Made by a program: the position numbers and the translations under genes. 49,655 bases of DNA, from the NCBI RefSeq assembly GCF_049059935.1, contig NZ_JBMGQR010000026.1, forward strand, positions 1 to 49,655, written 5' to 3'. Every line of letters starts with the position of its first letter. Position 1 is the first letter of the stretch. The DNA is from JAURVT01 sp049059935 (GTDB taxonomy: Bacteria > Actinomycetota > Actinomycetes > Propionibacteriales > Nocardioidaceae). The notes under the pieces were generated by a model. The model was not told the DNA's origin and did no database searches. It saw only the letters and a program-made list of their open reading frames with translations. Below are positions 27,516-36,008 of this stretch, piece by piece.

Positions 27516-28637
27516 GTGGCCACCGACTACTCCGAGAAGATCAGCCAGCTCGACGCGACCCTGACGTCGATCGAGAAGGTCCTCGACCTCGACAACAAGC
27601 GCACCGAGGTGGCCGACCTCCAGGAGCAGGTCGCGGCGCCCGACCTCTGGGACGACCAGGCCAACGCGCAGCGCGTCACCGCCCGGCTGTCGAGCGTCCA
27701 GTCCGAGATCGAGCGCGTGGTCAACCTGCGCTCGCGCATCGAGGACCTGGAGGTGCTCGTCGAGCTCGGCCAGGAGGGTGACGGCGACCCCGCCTCGATG
27801 GCCGAGGCCGACACCGAGCTGGCCCGGCTGCAGAAGCTGATGGAGTCGCTCGAGGTCCGCACGCTGCTGTCGGGGGAGTACGACGAGCGCGAGGCCCTGG
27901 TCACGATCCGCTCGGGCGCCGGCGGCGTCGACGCCGCCGACTTCGCCGAGATGCTGCTGCGCATGTACGGCCGCTGGGCCGAGCGTCACAAGTACCCCGT
28001 CGAGGTCTACGACACCTCGTACGCCGAGGAGGCGGGCATCAAGTCCACGACCTTCGCGGTCAAGGCCCCCTACGCCTACGGCACCCTGTCGGTCGAGGGC
28101 GGCACCCACCGCCTGGTCCGGATCTCGCCGTTCGACAACCAGGGCCGGCGCCAGACGTCGTTCGCCGCGGTCGAGGTGGTGCCGGTGCTCGAGCAGACCG
28201 ACGAGATCGACCTCCCCGACGAGGAGGTGCGCGTCGACGTCTACCGCTCCTCGGGCCCCGGCGGCCAGAGCGTCAACACCACCGACTCGGCGGTGCGCCT
28301 GACCCACATCCCCACCGGCACGGTGGTCAGCTGCCAGAACGAGAAGAGCCAGCTGCAGAACAAGGCGTCGGCGATGGTGATCCTCAAGGCCAAGCTGCTC
28401 GCGCTCAAGAAGGCCGAGGAACGCGCCCACCTCGACGAGCTGCGTGGCGAGGCCGGCGGCAACGCCAACTGGGGCGACCAGATGCGCAGCTACGTGCTCA
28501 ACCCGTACCAGATGGTCAAGGACCTGCGCACCGAGCACGAGTCGGGCAACCCCTCGGCCGTGCTCGACGGCGAGATCGACGACTTCATCGAGGCCGGCAT
28601 CCGCTGGCGTCGCGGCGTCGACGTCACGCCGGTCTGA
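27516..28637 (+). CDS. prfB: Peptide chain release factor 2
   Basis: A 373-residue RF2, which ends translation at UGA and UAA. The codon-reading tripeptide SPF is at residues 204-206 (VRISPFDNQG) and the catalytic GGQ at 249-251 (SSGPGGQSVN). The N-terminal coiled coil (ISQLDATLTSIEKVLDLDNKR) is normal. No in-frame UGA or frameshift site is present near codon 26, so the autoregulatory frameshift known in many bacteria is missing. The GTG start is supported by a TAACCT -10 element seven bases upstream. In many actinobacteria prfB directly precedes ftsE; here two minus-strand genes lie between. Confidence 0.96.
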   Translation: MATDYSEKISQLDATLTSIEKVLDLDNKRTEVADLQEQVAAPDLWDDQANAQRVTARLSSVQSEIERVVNLRSRIEDLEVLVELGQEGDGDPASMAEADTELARLQKLMESLEVRTLLSGEYDEREALVTIRSGAGGVDAADFAEMLLRMYGRWAERHKYPVEVYDTSYAEEAGIKSTTFAVKAPYAYGTLSVEGGTHRLVRISPFDNQGRRQTSFAAVEVVPVLEQTDEIDLPDEEVRVDVYRSSGPGGQSVNTTDSAVRLTHIPTGTVVSCQNEKSQLQNKASAMVILKAKLLALKKAEERAHLDELRGEAGGNANWGDQMRSYVLNPYQMVKDLRTEHESGNPSAVLDGEIDDFIEAGIRWRRGVDVTPV

Positions 28638-29870
28638 TCAGCTGAGGCCCGCCTCGACGGCCGCTCCGAACCGGTAGAGCCGGTCGTCGCGGCCCGGCGG
28701 GGCCATCAGCTGGAACCCGACGGGCATCCCGCCGCCGGTCCCGGCCGGCACCGACATGGCCGGGATCCCGGCCAGGTTGGCCTCGACGGTCCACCAGTCC
28801 GTCCGCGGGGTGGCGAGTGGGTCGTCGACGCCGACGCGTCCCACCAGCGGCGCCACCAGCGGCACGGTCGGGCTCACCATCACCTCGCAGCGGTCGAACG
28901 CCTCGGCGGCGTCGCGCAGGATGCGCTCGCGGACGGCCAGCGCGTCGCGGTGCTCGTCCGAGCCGAGCAGACGACGTCCGGTCTCCAGGCGGTTGGCCGC
29001 CTCCTCGCCCAGCCGCCCGCGACCGACGTGCGCCTCCAGGACGGGGAGCGCCTCGACGCAGGTGAGGGTGAAGTAGACGTCGAGCAGGTCGCCGAAGCGC
29101 GGGACGTCGACGTGCACGACGGACGCCCCGAGGCCTCGCAGCACCTCCACGCCCGCCTCGAACCGCTCGACCACCTCGGGCGCGTTGCGGCCGCCCGACA
29201 TCGGGACGACGACGCCGACGGCGCGGCCCACCAGGCGCTCGTGCGCGCCGACCTCGGCGGCGTGCGTCAGTCGTCCGTCGGTCACGCCGGCCATCACCTC
29301 GTGGAGCAGCGCGGCGTCGGCGAGCGTCGGCGCCAGCGGGCCCACCCGGTCCATCGTCGGCGCGAAGTCGACGACGCCGTCGGTCGGGACGGTGCCGGGT
29401 GAGGGGGCGACGCCGACGATCCCGCAGAACGCCGCCGGCTCGCGGATCGAGCCGCCGGTGTCGGTGCCCACGGCGAGCACCCCGTAGGCGGCGACCGCGG
29501 CGCCCGACCCACCGCTCGAGCCGCCCGCCGTGCGACGCGGGTCGTGCGGGTTGCGGGTCGGGCCCCACGCGGAGCTCTCCGTGGACGCGCCCATCGCGAA
29601 CTCGTCGAGGTTGGTGGTGCCGACGACGGCCGCACCCGCCGCGCGCAGGCGGCGGACCACCTCGGCGTCGTGGTCGGCGGGCGGGCCGTCCCACCGGGTG
29701 GCCGACCCGCAGGCCCACGGCGCGCCGCGGACGGCGACGTTGTCCTTGACGGCGACGAGGCGTCCTGCCAGCGGGCCCTCGCCGCCGACGTCGTGCGCGT
29801 CGACGTGGACGAAGGCGCTCAGCTCGCCGTCGCGCCGGGCGACGTCCGCGAGCACGTCGTCGAGGGTCAT
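28638..29870 (-). CDS. Amidase-signature family protein
   Basis: A 410-residue amidase-signature enzyme, hydrolysing amide or urea-like bonds. The Ser-cisSer-Lys triad is visible: K42 in LVAVKDNVAV, S118 in TAGGSSGGSGAA and the nucleophile S141 in GTDTGGSIREPAAF. The ATSTNLDEFAMG-like segment (GTTNLDEFAMGASTESS) resembles GatA, but the protein is shorter than GatA (about 490) and lies far from gatB/gatC, so it is more likely a stand-alone amidase. It is read after asnB on the same strand; its -10 element TAGCCT overlaps the asnB stop codon, so it may have its own leaderless promoter. The substrate is unknown. Confidence 0.87.
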   Translation of the reverse strand: MTLDDVLADVARRDGELSAFVHVDAHDVGGEGPLAGRLVAVKDNVAVRGAPWACGSATRWDGPPADHDAEVVRRLRAAGAAVVGTTNLDEFAMGASTESSAWGPTRNPHDPRRTAGGSSGGSGAAVAAYGVLAVGTDTGGSIREPAAFCGIVGVAPSPGTVPTDGVVDFAPTMDRVGPLAPTLADAALLHEVMAGVTDGRLTHAAEVGAHERLVGRAVGVVVPMSGGRNAPEVVERFEAGVEVLRGLGASVVHVDVPRFGDLLDVYFTLTCVEALPVLEAHVGRGRLGEEAANRLETGRRLLGSDEHRDALAVRERILRDAAEAFDRCEVMVSPTVPLVAPLVGRVGVDDPLATPRTDWWTVEANLAGIPAMSVPAGTGGGMPVGFQLMAPPGRDDRLYRFGAAVEAGLS

Positions 29871-29877
29871 GCCCGGG

Positions 29878-29883
29878 AGGCTA
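29878..29883 (-). promoter_or_regulatory. -10 element overlapping the asnB stop codon
   Basis: On the minus strand TAGCCT ends seven bases before the amidase ATG, and its first three bases are the TAG stop of asnB. It suggests a separate leaderless promoter for the amidase. Confidence 0.5.
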
Positions 29884-31374
29884 TGCCGTGGCGAACCTGC
29901 CCAGGACCGCGGCGTCCACGCCGGCCAGCCGCTCGGCGAACATCTGCTGGTAGGCGAGCTCCTCCTGGCTGCGGGGAGCGGGCAGGCCGGCGACGCGCTG
30001 GTCCTGCCAGCCCTCGTCGGGGACGAGGTCGGTGACGCGCGCGGCCATGACGTCGGCGGTGCCGCTGCCGTCGCCGAACTGCTCCTTGGCGCGCCACAGG
30101 ATGTCGTGGGGCAGCCAGCCGGTGAACGCCTCGCGCAGCAGGGCCTTCTCCTGGCCGAGCTCGCCGGGCAGCTTCCAGCCGATGGGGATGCGGGCGGCGA
30201 GGTTGACCAGGTCGCGGTCGAGGAACGGGACGCGGGCCTCGAGACCGTGGGCCATCGTCACGCGGTCGCAGCGCTGGAGGTTGAGGTTGTGCAGGCCGGC
30301 GACGCTGCGGACGAGCTCGTCGCGCAGGTCGTCGTCGGAGGTGATGTCGCGGTAGTGGGCGTAGCCGGCGAACAGCTCGTCGGCGCCCTCGCCCGTCAGC
30401 ACGACCTTGACGGTCTGCGCCGTGGTCTCGGCGAGCAGGTAGTTGGGCACGGCGCTGCGCACGAGCGACGGCTCGTACGACTCGATGCTCTGCACCACCG
30501 CGGGCAGCACGCGCAGCACCTCGTCGGCGTCGTAGACGCGCTCGTGGTGCTCCAGGCCGAGGTGCTCGGCCACGCGGCGCGCGGCGACGAGGTCCGAGCT
30601 GCCCGCGGTGCCGGCGGCGAAGGAGTGGACGGGGCCCGTAACGTCGCCGGAGTGCTTGGCCATGATCGCGGCCACCAGGCTGGAGTCGAGCCCGCCCGAC
30701 AGGAACACCCCGACGGGCACGTCGGCCATCATCCGGCGGTGCACCGCGGTCTCGAGGGTCTCGCGGACGGCGGTCGTCGCGTCGTCGCGGCTGGTCAGCT
30801 CCTCGCCCTCGACGTGCAGCTCGCGGAACCGGACGAGCCCGGCCTCGGGCGTCCAGCGGAACCCGGGCGGGAACTCGGCGACGGCCGAGCGGTGCGCGGG
30901 GTCGAACGCGCCGATCTCGGACGCGAACAGCGTCGCGCCGTCGATGCGGGCCCAGTAGAGGGGCTTGACGCCCACTGGGTCGCGCGCCGCCACCACGTCG
31001 CCGTCCTCGTGGGCCACGACGAACGCGTACATGCCGCGCAGGTCGGCCAACCCGTTCGGGTCGTCGCTGACGGCGGCGGCCAGGGCGGCCTCGCTGTCGG
31101 AGTCGGTGCGGAAGTCGCGCGGCGACACCTCGCGCAGCTGGGCGTGGTTGTAGATCTCGCCGTTGACGACGGCCCAGTGGCCGTCGGCCGAGCCGAGCGG
31201 CTGCGCGCCGTGGTCGAGGTCGACGATGGACAGCCGGGCGTGGCCGAGCCAGGTCGGGCCGACGGTGCGCTCGCCCGAACCGTCCGGTCCGCGGTGCGTG
31301 ATGCGGTCGAGCATCCTCCCGCCGAGGGTCTCGTCAGGGCCGTTCGGGTCGTGGATCGCGACGATGCCGCACAT
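29881..31374 (-). CDS. asnB: Asparagine synthetase (glutamine-hydrolysing)
   Basis: A 497-residue class II amidotransferase making asparagine from aspartate, glutamine and ATP. The N-terminal glutaminase domain starts MCGIVAIHD with the Cys2 nucleophile and has HRGPDGSGER, LGHARLSIVDL and VNGEIYNH. The synthetase domain has the PP-loop FLSGGLDSSLVAAI and downstream LTGEGADELFAGYAHY and FLDRDLVNLAARIP. It is shorter than E. coli AsnB (554) mainly at the C-terminus. The ATG is preceded at six bases by a TAGTCT -10 element, implying a leaderless mRNA. It is divergent from ftsE. A related N-acylamino-acid amidotransferase cannot be fully excluded. Confidence 0.9.
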   Translation of the reverse strand: MCGIVAIHDPNGPDETLGGRMLDRITHRGPDGSGERTVGPTWLGHARLSIVDLDHGAQPLGSADGHWAVVNGEIYNHAQLREVSPRDFRTDSDSEAALAAAVSDDPNGLADLRGMYAFVVAHEDGDVVAARDPVGVKPLYWARIDGATLFASEIGAFDPAHRSAVAEFPPGFRWTPEAGLVRFRELHVEGEELTSRDDATTAVRETLETAVHRRMMADVPVGVFLSGGLDSSLVAAIMAKHSGDVTGPVHSFAAGTAGSSDLVAARRVAEHLGLEHHERVYDADEVLRVLPAVVQSIESYEPSLVRSAVPNYLLAETTAQTVKVVLTGEGADELFAGYAHYRDITSDDDLRDELVRSVAGLHNLNLQRCDRVTMAHGLEARVPFLDRDLVNLAARIPIGWKLPGELGQEKALLREAFTGWLPHDILWRAKEQFGDGSGTADVMAARVTDLVPDEGWQDQRVAGLPAPRSQEELAYQQMFAERLAGVDAAVLGRFATA

Positions 31375-31380
31375 GTGACG

Positions 31381-31386
31381 AGACTA
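31381..31386 (-). promoter_or_regulatory. -10 element, probable leaderless start of asnB
   Basis: On the minus strand TAGTCT ends six bases before the asnB ATG. Confidence 0.55.
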
Positions 31387-31433
31387 CCGACACGGCGTGC
31401 GGCAGGGTCCGCGGAAGCCGTGGGCGCCGCCCG

Positions 31434-31439
31434 TACGCT
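31434..31439 (+). promoter_or_regulatory. -10 element, probable leaderless start of ftsE
   Basis: TACGCT ends six bases before the GTG of ftsE. It faces the asnB promoter about 50 bases away. Confidence 0.55.
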
Positions 31440-31445
31440 GTCCCG

Positions 31446-32135
31446 GTGATCCGATTCGAGAACGTGACGAAGTCCTACTCCGGGCAGCGTCGCCCGGCGC
31501 TGGACGCGATCAACCTCGAGGTCGAGAAGGGCGAGTTCGTCTTCCTCGTCGGCACGTCCGGGTCCGGCAAGTCCACCTTCCTGCGCCTGGTGCTGCGCGA
31601 GCTGCGGCCCACGTCCGGACGCGTCTTCGTGGCCGGCAAGGAGATCAACCGCCTGGCGAACTGGAAGGTCCCGCGCCTGCGCCGCCAGGTCGGCACGGTG
31701 TTCCAGGACTTCCGCCTGCTCCCCAACAAGACCGTCACCGAGAACGTCGCGTTCGCGCTGCAGGTGATCGGCCGCTCGCGTGCCGAGATCAACAAGCTCG
31801 TCCCCGAGACCCTCGAGCTGGTGGGTCTGGAGGGCAAGGGGCACCGTCTGCCCGACGAGCTCTCCGGCGGCGAGCAGCAGCGCGTCGCCATCGCGCGCGC
31901 CTTCGTCAACCGGCCGATGATCCTCATCGCCGACGAGCCCACCGGCAACCTTGACCCGGGCACGTCGGTCGGCATCATGAAGCTCCTCGACCGCATCAAC
32001 CGCACCGACACCACGGTGATCATGGCGACGCACGACGCCGGCATCGTCGACCAGATGCGCAAGCGCGTCATCGAGCTGGAGGCCGGTGAGCTCGTCCGCG
32101 ACCAGTCGCGCGGCGCCTACGGCTACCAGAACTGA
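31446..32135 (+). CDS. ftsE: Cell division ATP-binding protein FtsE
   Basis: A 229-residue ABC ATPase that pairs with FtsX at the division septum and controls peptidoglycan hydrolases. MIRFENVTKSYSGQRRPALDAIN is the standard start. Walker A is GTSGSGKST (about 38-46), the signature is LSGGEQQRVAIARAF, Walker B is ILIADEPTGNLDPGTS, and the switch His is in MATHDAG. The GTG follows a TACGCT -10 element by six bases. ftsX follows after 30 bases, then an M23 peptidase gene, a likely partner. Confidence 0.97.
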   Translation: MIRFENVTKSYSGQRRPALDAINLEVEKGEFVFLVGTSGSGKSTFLRLVLRELRPTSGRVFVAGKEINRLANWKVPRLRRQVGTVFQDFRLLPNKTVTENVAFALQVIGRSRAEINKLVPETLELVGLEGKGHRLPDELSGGEQQRVAIARAFVNRPMILIADEPTGNLDPGTSVGIMKLLDRINRTDTTVIMATHDAGIVDQMRKRVIELEAGELVRDQSRGAYGYQN

Positions 32136-32165
32136 CGCACCGACCCGATCGGACACACGACACCC

Positions 32166-33086
32166 ATGGCCATGCGCAGCGTCTTCGCCGAGCTCGGAAC
32201 GAGCCTGCGACGCAACTTCTCGATGACCGTCTCCCTCGTGGTGACGATGACGGTCTCCCTCCTCCTCGCGGCGCTCGGACTGCTCATCCAGCAGCAGGCC
32301 GACCGCACCGAGCAGTACTTCGGCGACCGCCTGCAGCTGCAGGTCAACATGTGCACCGAGAACTCCCCGAGCGAGCAGTGCATCGAGGGAGGCTCGACCG
32401 CCGAGCAGCAGACCGCCGTCCAGGACGCGCTGCGCGAGAACCCCGAGGTCCGCTCGTTCGACAAGCGGTCGCCGGAGCAGAACTTCGAGCGCGCCCAGGA
32501 GTACCTCGGCCAGACCGAGACGGGCCGCAAGCAGCTCGAGACCCTCGGACCCGACGCGTTCCCTGTCTCGTACTTCGTCACGCTCGACGACCCGCGGGAG
32601 TTCGAGGGCGTCACCAGCCAGGTGCGCGGGATGGACGGCGTGGGCAACGTCAACAGCCTGCGCGACCTGCTCGGCCCGCTGTTCCAGGCCCTGGGCATCC
32701 TGCGCTGGGCCGCGCTCGGCACCGCGCTCGTGCTGGTGATCGCCGCGATCCTGCAGGTCTCCAACACCATCCGCATGACGGCGTTCGCCCGCCGCCGCGA
32801 GATCGGCATCATGCGCCTGGTCGGTGCGTCCAGCTGGCACATCCAGGCCCCGTTCCTGCTGGAGTCGCTCGCCGCCGCGATCATCTCGGCTGCGCTCGCC
32901 TGCGGCGGCCTCGCGGCGTTCATGCACTTCGCCGTCTACGGGTACCTCAGACCGTCCCTGGGCCAGATCACCACCTGGGTGCGATGGCAGGAGGCCTTCT
33001 ACGTGGGCGGCTGGATCTCGGTCCTGGCGCTCCTGTTGGCCCTCGTCCCGACGCTCGTGATGACGCGCAAGTACCTCAAGGTCTGA
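32166..33086 (+). CDS. ftsX: Cell division protein FtsX
   Basis: A 306-residue permease-like partner of FtsE. It has four hydrophobic segments: one near residues 22-43, then three in the C-terminal half (about 180-200, 230-255, 280-300). A large extracellular loop lies between the first two; it contains two Cys residues (MCTENSPSEQC) that could form a disulfide. The RRREIGIMRLVGASSWHIQAPFLLES segment is the conserved FtsX-family signature. The extracellular loop is expected to bind and activate peptidoglycan hydrolases. It is co-oriented with ftsE. Confidence 0.95.
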   Translation: MAMRSVFAELGTSLRRNFSMTVSLVVTMTVSLLLAALGLLIQQQADRTEQYFGDRLQLQVNMCTENSPSEQCIEGGSTAEQQTAVQDALRENPEVRSFDKRSPEQNFERAQEYLGQTETGRKQLETLGPDAFPVSYFVTLDDPREFEGVTSQVRGMDGVGNVNSLRDLLGPLFQALGILRWAALGTALVLVIAAILQVSNTIRMTAFARRREIGIMRLVGASSWHIQAPFLLESLAAAIISAALACGGLAAFMHFAVYGYLRPSLGQITTWVRWQEAFYVGGWISVLALLLALVPTLVMTRKYLKV

Positions 33087-33162
33087 CCGCCGCGCGGCTC
33101 TCGACCTCGACCTGACGTCGAGACTCGCCGGGGAATGCCCGGGTTTTCTGGTCCAGGTGACG

Positions 33163-33168
33163 TAGCGT
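33163..33168 (+). promoter_or_regulatory. -10 element, probable leaderless start of M23 peptidase gene
   Basis: TAGCGT ends six bases before the GTG at 33175. The peptidase gene may therefore have its own promoter besides read-through from ftsX. Confidence 0.5.
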
Positions 33169-33174
33169 CCTCCC

Positions 33175-34584
33175 GTGGCCCGACACTTCCCCCTCGGTCG
33201 GCCGCGGTCCTGGTTCGTCGTCCGCGACGGCTCCGTCCACCGTGGTCAGGCCCTGCTCGCCCTGCTCGTGACGTGCGGGCTCGTCCTGGCGATCGCCTCG
33301 CCCGGGTCGGCCGACGACCAGAAGGACAAGGTCCGCAAGAAGCAGCAGGACGTCGCCGGCCAGATCGGCGGCGCCAAGGCAAGCCTGGACCAGTCGAGCA
33401 AGCAGTACTCGCAGGCCGCGGCCGCGCTGGAGGCGGCCCAGACGTCGCTGTCCACCGCGCGCAGCCGGCTCACCACCACCCGTGGCCAGCTCGCCACCGC
33501 CAAGGCGCAGGACACCGCGATGCAGGCCAAGCTCACGCAGGCCGAGGGGCAGCTGGACGGCGCGCGCACCGCGCTCAAGAAGGGCCGCAAGAAGCTCAAG
33601 CGGGCCGAGTCCGACGTCAAGGAGTTCACGCTCGAGTCGCTGCAGAACGGCGACCCGAGCCTGCGGGCGTTCAGCGGGCTCCTGCGCGGCGAGGCGCCGA
33701 GCAAGTTCACCGAGCAGATGGTGCTGTCGGGGTCGGTAGGCGACGCCCAGCTGGCCCAGATGGACACCTTCGACGCCTCGCGCGTGATGCTGACGCTGAA
33801 CGAGGAGAAGGTCGAGAAGCTTCGCGACTCGGTCAAGGCCCAGCGCAAGGCCGCCGCGGAGAACCTCGCCACCAAGGAGCGGCTCGAGGCCGAGCAGGCC
33901 GCGCAGACCGCCAAGGTCACCCAGCTCGTCGGCACCGCGTCGAAGGCCGAGACGGCCGCGGCGGCGCTCAAGCAGGACGACCTCGCCGAGCTGGGGCGCC
34001 TGGAGTCCGAGCGCAGCCGGCTGGGCAACAAGCTCAAGGCGATCGCCGCCCGCGAGCGGGCCGCCGAGAAGCGCCGCCACGCCGCGGCCGCCGCCAAGAA
34101 GCGCAAGCAGAGCAGCGGGGGAGGCGGGTCGTCCAGCGCCCCCGAGCCCGAGGAGGACACCGGCGGCGCCGGTGACGCGGCCGACGGCGGCGGGACGCTG
34201 TCGCGTCCGGTCGACGGTCCGATCACCTCGCGCTACGGCATGCGCTTCCACCCCGTGCTCAAGGTCTGGAAGCTGCACGACGGCACCGACTTCGGCGTCC
34301 CCTGCGGCACCCCGGTCAGGGCCGCCGCCGGCGGACGCGTCATCGAGAAGTACTTCAACGCCGGCTACGGCAACCGCATCATCCTGGCCAACGGCCAGAT
34401 GCGCGGCAAGAGCATCGCCACCACCTACAACCACCTGTCGCGGTTCAAGGTGCGGGTGGGCCAGAAGGTCAAGCGCGGCCAGGTGATCGCCTACTCGGGC
34501 ACCACCGGCTACTCCACGGGCTGCCACCTGCACTTCATGGTGCTCGAGGACGGCGACACCGTGAACCCGATGGGTTGGCTCTAA
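33175..34584 (+). CDS. Secreted coiled-coil M23 (LytM) peptidase, probable FtsEX effector
   Basis: A 469-residue exported protein. It has an N-terminal signal anchor (QALLALLVTCGLVLAIASPGSA), then about 270 residues of Lys/Gln/Ala-rich coiled coil, a Ser/Gly/Pro linker, and a C-terminal M23 domain (from about residue 345). Zinc-binding motifs are present: HDGTDFG (HxxxD) and GCHLHFMV (HxH), so the peptidase looks catalytically complete rather than EnvC-like inactive. The layout copies FtsEX-controlled hydrolases (coiled coil plus hydrolase), and it sits directly behind ftsX. The GTG is supported by a TAGCGT -10 element six bases upstream. Septal peptidoglycan splitting is the inferred role. 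Confidence 0.9.
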   Translation: MARHFPLGRPRSWFVVRDGSVHRGQALLALLVTCGLVLAIASPGSADDQKDKVRKKQQDVAGQIGGAKASLDQSSKQYSQAAAALEAAQTSLSTARSRLTTTRGQLATAKAQDTAMQAKLTQAEGQLDGARTALKKGRKKLKRAESDVKEFTLESLQNGDPSLRAFSGLLRGEAPSKFTEQMVLSGSVGDAQLAQMDTFDASRVMLTLNEEKVEKLRDSVKAQRKAAAENLATKERLEAEQAAQTAKVTQLVGTASKAETAAAALKQDDLAELGRLESERSRLGNKLKAIAARERAAEKRRHAAAAAKKRKQSSGGGGSSSAPEPEEDTGGAGDAADGGGTLSRPVDGPITSRYGMRFHPVLKVWKLHDGTDFGVPCGTPVRAAAGGRVIEKYFNAGYGNRIILANGQMRGKSIATTYNHLSRFKVRVGQKVKRGQVIAYSGTTGYSTGCHLHFMVLEDGDTVNPMGWL

Positions 34585-34603
34585 CGGGCTTGCGCACCTG
34601 CGC

Positions 34604-34609
34604 GACAAT
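34604..34609 (+). promoter_or_regulatory. -10 element, probable leaderless start of smpB
   Basis: GACAAT ends six bases before the smpB ATG. It is the least canonical of the set, differing from TAnnnT at the first base. Confidence 0.4.
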
Positions 34610-34615
34610 GGACCC

Positions 34616-35092
34616 ATGGCCAAGGAGACGGGGCGCAAGCTCATCGCGCAGAACAAGAAGGCGCGCCACGACTACCTGATCCAGGACACCGTCGAGGCGG
34701 GCATCGTCCTCACGGGCACCGAGGTCAAGTCGCTGCGCGCCGGACGTGCGTCGCTGGTCGACGGGTTCGGCGACGTCGACGGCGGCGAGATCTGGCTGCA
34801 CAACGTCCACATCCCCGAGTACACCCAGGGCACGTGGACCAACCACACGACGCGTCGCAAGCGCAAGCTGCTGCTGCACAAGCACGAGATCGAGAAGATC
34901 GAGCGCAAGTCGTCGGAGTCCAGCTACACGATCGTGCCGCTCGCCCTGTACTTCAAGGACGGCCGGGCCAAGGTCGAGATCGCCGTCGCCAAGGGCAAGA
35001 AGGCCTACGACAAGCGGCACGCCCTCGCCGAGCGGCAGCTCGACCGCGAGGCCAAGGCCGAGGTGGATCGCAGGCTCAAGGGCCTGCGCTGA
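34616..35092 (+). CDS. smpB: SsrA-binding protein SmpB
   Basis: A 158-residue RNA-binding protein that delivers tmRNA to stalled ribosomes for trans-translation. Conserved features are LIAQNKKARHDYLIQDTVEAGIVLTGTEVKSLRAGRASLVDGF, IPEYTQGTWTNHTTRRKRKLLLH and a basic C-terminal tail beginning KGKKAYDKRHALAERQ. Length is typical. The gene for its RNA partner, tmRNA, is about 2.3 kb downstream on the same strand, with a metal hydrolase and a GGDEF-EAL gene between. The ATG follows a GACAAT -10-like element. Confidence 0.97.
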   Translation: MAKETGRKLIAQNKKARHDYLIQDTVEAGIVLTGTEVKSLRAGRASLVDGFGDVDGGEIWLHNVHIPEYTQGTWTNHTTRRKRKLLLHKHEIEKIERKSSESSYTIVPLALYFKDGRAKVEIAVAKGKKAYDKRHALAERQLDREAKAEVDRRLKGLR

Positions 35093-35094
35093 CC

Positions 35095-35970
35095 GTGCAG
35101 GACCGCGACCTGCCCGACTGGGCCGCCCACCTCGGCGTCCCGGGGCTGTTCGACGTCCACGTGCACTTCCTGCCGCCCCCGATCCTGCGCAAGGTCTGGG
35201 CGTACTTCGACGCCGCCGGCCCGCTGATCGGCCGGCCCTGGACGATCACCTACCGCTGGAGCGACGACGAGCGCGTCGCGCACCTGCACGCGATGGGGGT
35301 GCGGCACTACTCGGCGCTCCCGTACGCGCACAAGCCCGGCATCGCGGGCTACCTGAACGACTGGGCCGCCGAGTTCGCCGACGCCCACCCCGAGTCGCTG
35401 CGCTCGGCCACCTTCTATCCCGAGCCCGGCGCCGGCGAGTACGTGGCCGAGGCGGTGGAGCGAGGCGTCGAGGTCTTCAAGGCGCACGTGCAGGTGGGGC
35501 AGTTCGCGCCCGACGACCCGCTGCTCGACCCCGTCTGGGACGTGCTCACCCAGACCGGACGGCCCGTCGTCCTGCACGCCGGCTCGGGCCCCGCGCCGGG
35601 CCGGTTCACCGGGGTGGACGGCGTGCGGCAGGTGCTCCGACGGTTCCCGCGGCTGCCGCTGGTCGTCGCCCACATGGGGACGCCGGAGTACGAGGAGTTC
35701 CTCGAGCTGGCCGAGCAGCACGAGCGCGTCCACCTCGACACCACGATGGTGTTCACGGACTTCACCGAGGAGTCGGCGCCCTACCCGCGCCACCTGCTGC
35801 CGCGCCTGGTCGCGCTGCAGGACAAGGTGCTGCTCGGCTCGGACTTCCCCAACATCCCGTACACCTACGCCCACCAGGTGGAGGCCCTGCAGCGCACCGG
35901 CCTCGGCGACGACTGGCTGCGCGACGTCTGCTGGCACAACGGGGTGCGCTTGTTCCCCGGCCGCGGTTGA
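35095..35970 (+). CDS. Amidohydrolase-family (TIM-barrel) metal hydrolase
   Basis: A 291-residue amidohydrolase-2-type protein. The N-terminal metal motif is GLFDVHVHFLPPP (HxH), further ligands are likely in VVLHAGSGPAPG and VVAHMGTPEYEE, and the catalytic Asp is in LLGSDFPNIPYTY. This pattern fits decarboxylase/hydrolase members such as ACMSD-like and TatD-like relatives. The GTG lies two bases after the smpB stop, so they are co-transcribed. The substrate is unknown. Length and active-site motifs are intact. Confidence 0.85.
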   Translation: MQDRDLPDWAAHLGVPGLFDVHVHFLPPPILRKVWAYFDAAGPLIGRPWTITYRWSDDERVAHLHAMGVRHYSALPYAHKPGIAGYLNDWAAEFADAHPESLRSATFYPEPGAGEYVAEAVERGVEVFKAHVQVGQFAPDDPLLDPVWDVLTQTGRPVVLHAGSGPAPGRFTGVDGVRQVLRRFPRLPLVVAHMGTPEYEEFLELAEQHERVHLDTTMVFTDFTEESAPYPRHLLPRLVALQDKVLLGSDFPNIPYTYAHQVEALQRTGLGDDWLRDVCWHNGVRLFPGRG

Positions 35971-36008
35971 ATGGTCGGGGGGCAGGGCTCGAGCCAGGAG
36001 GTCCGCAC

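Noticed and set aside
27516..27620. Programmed frameshift in prfB
   Set aside because: The reading frame is continuous from the GTG and no in-frame UGA or slippery site is present.
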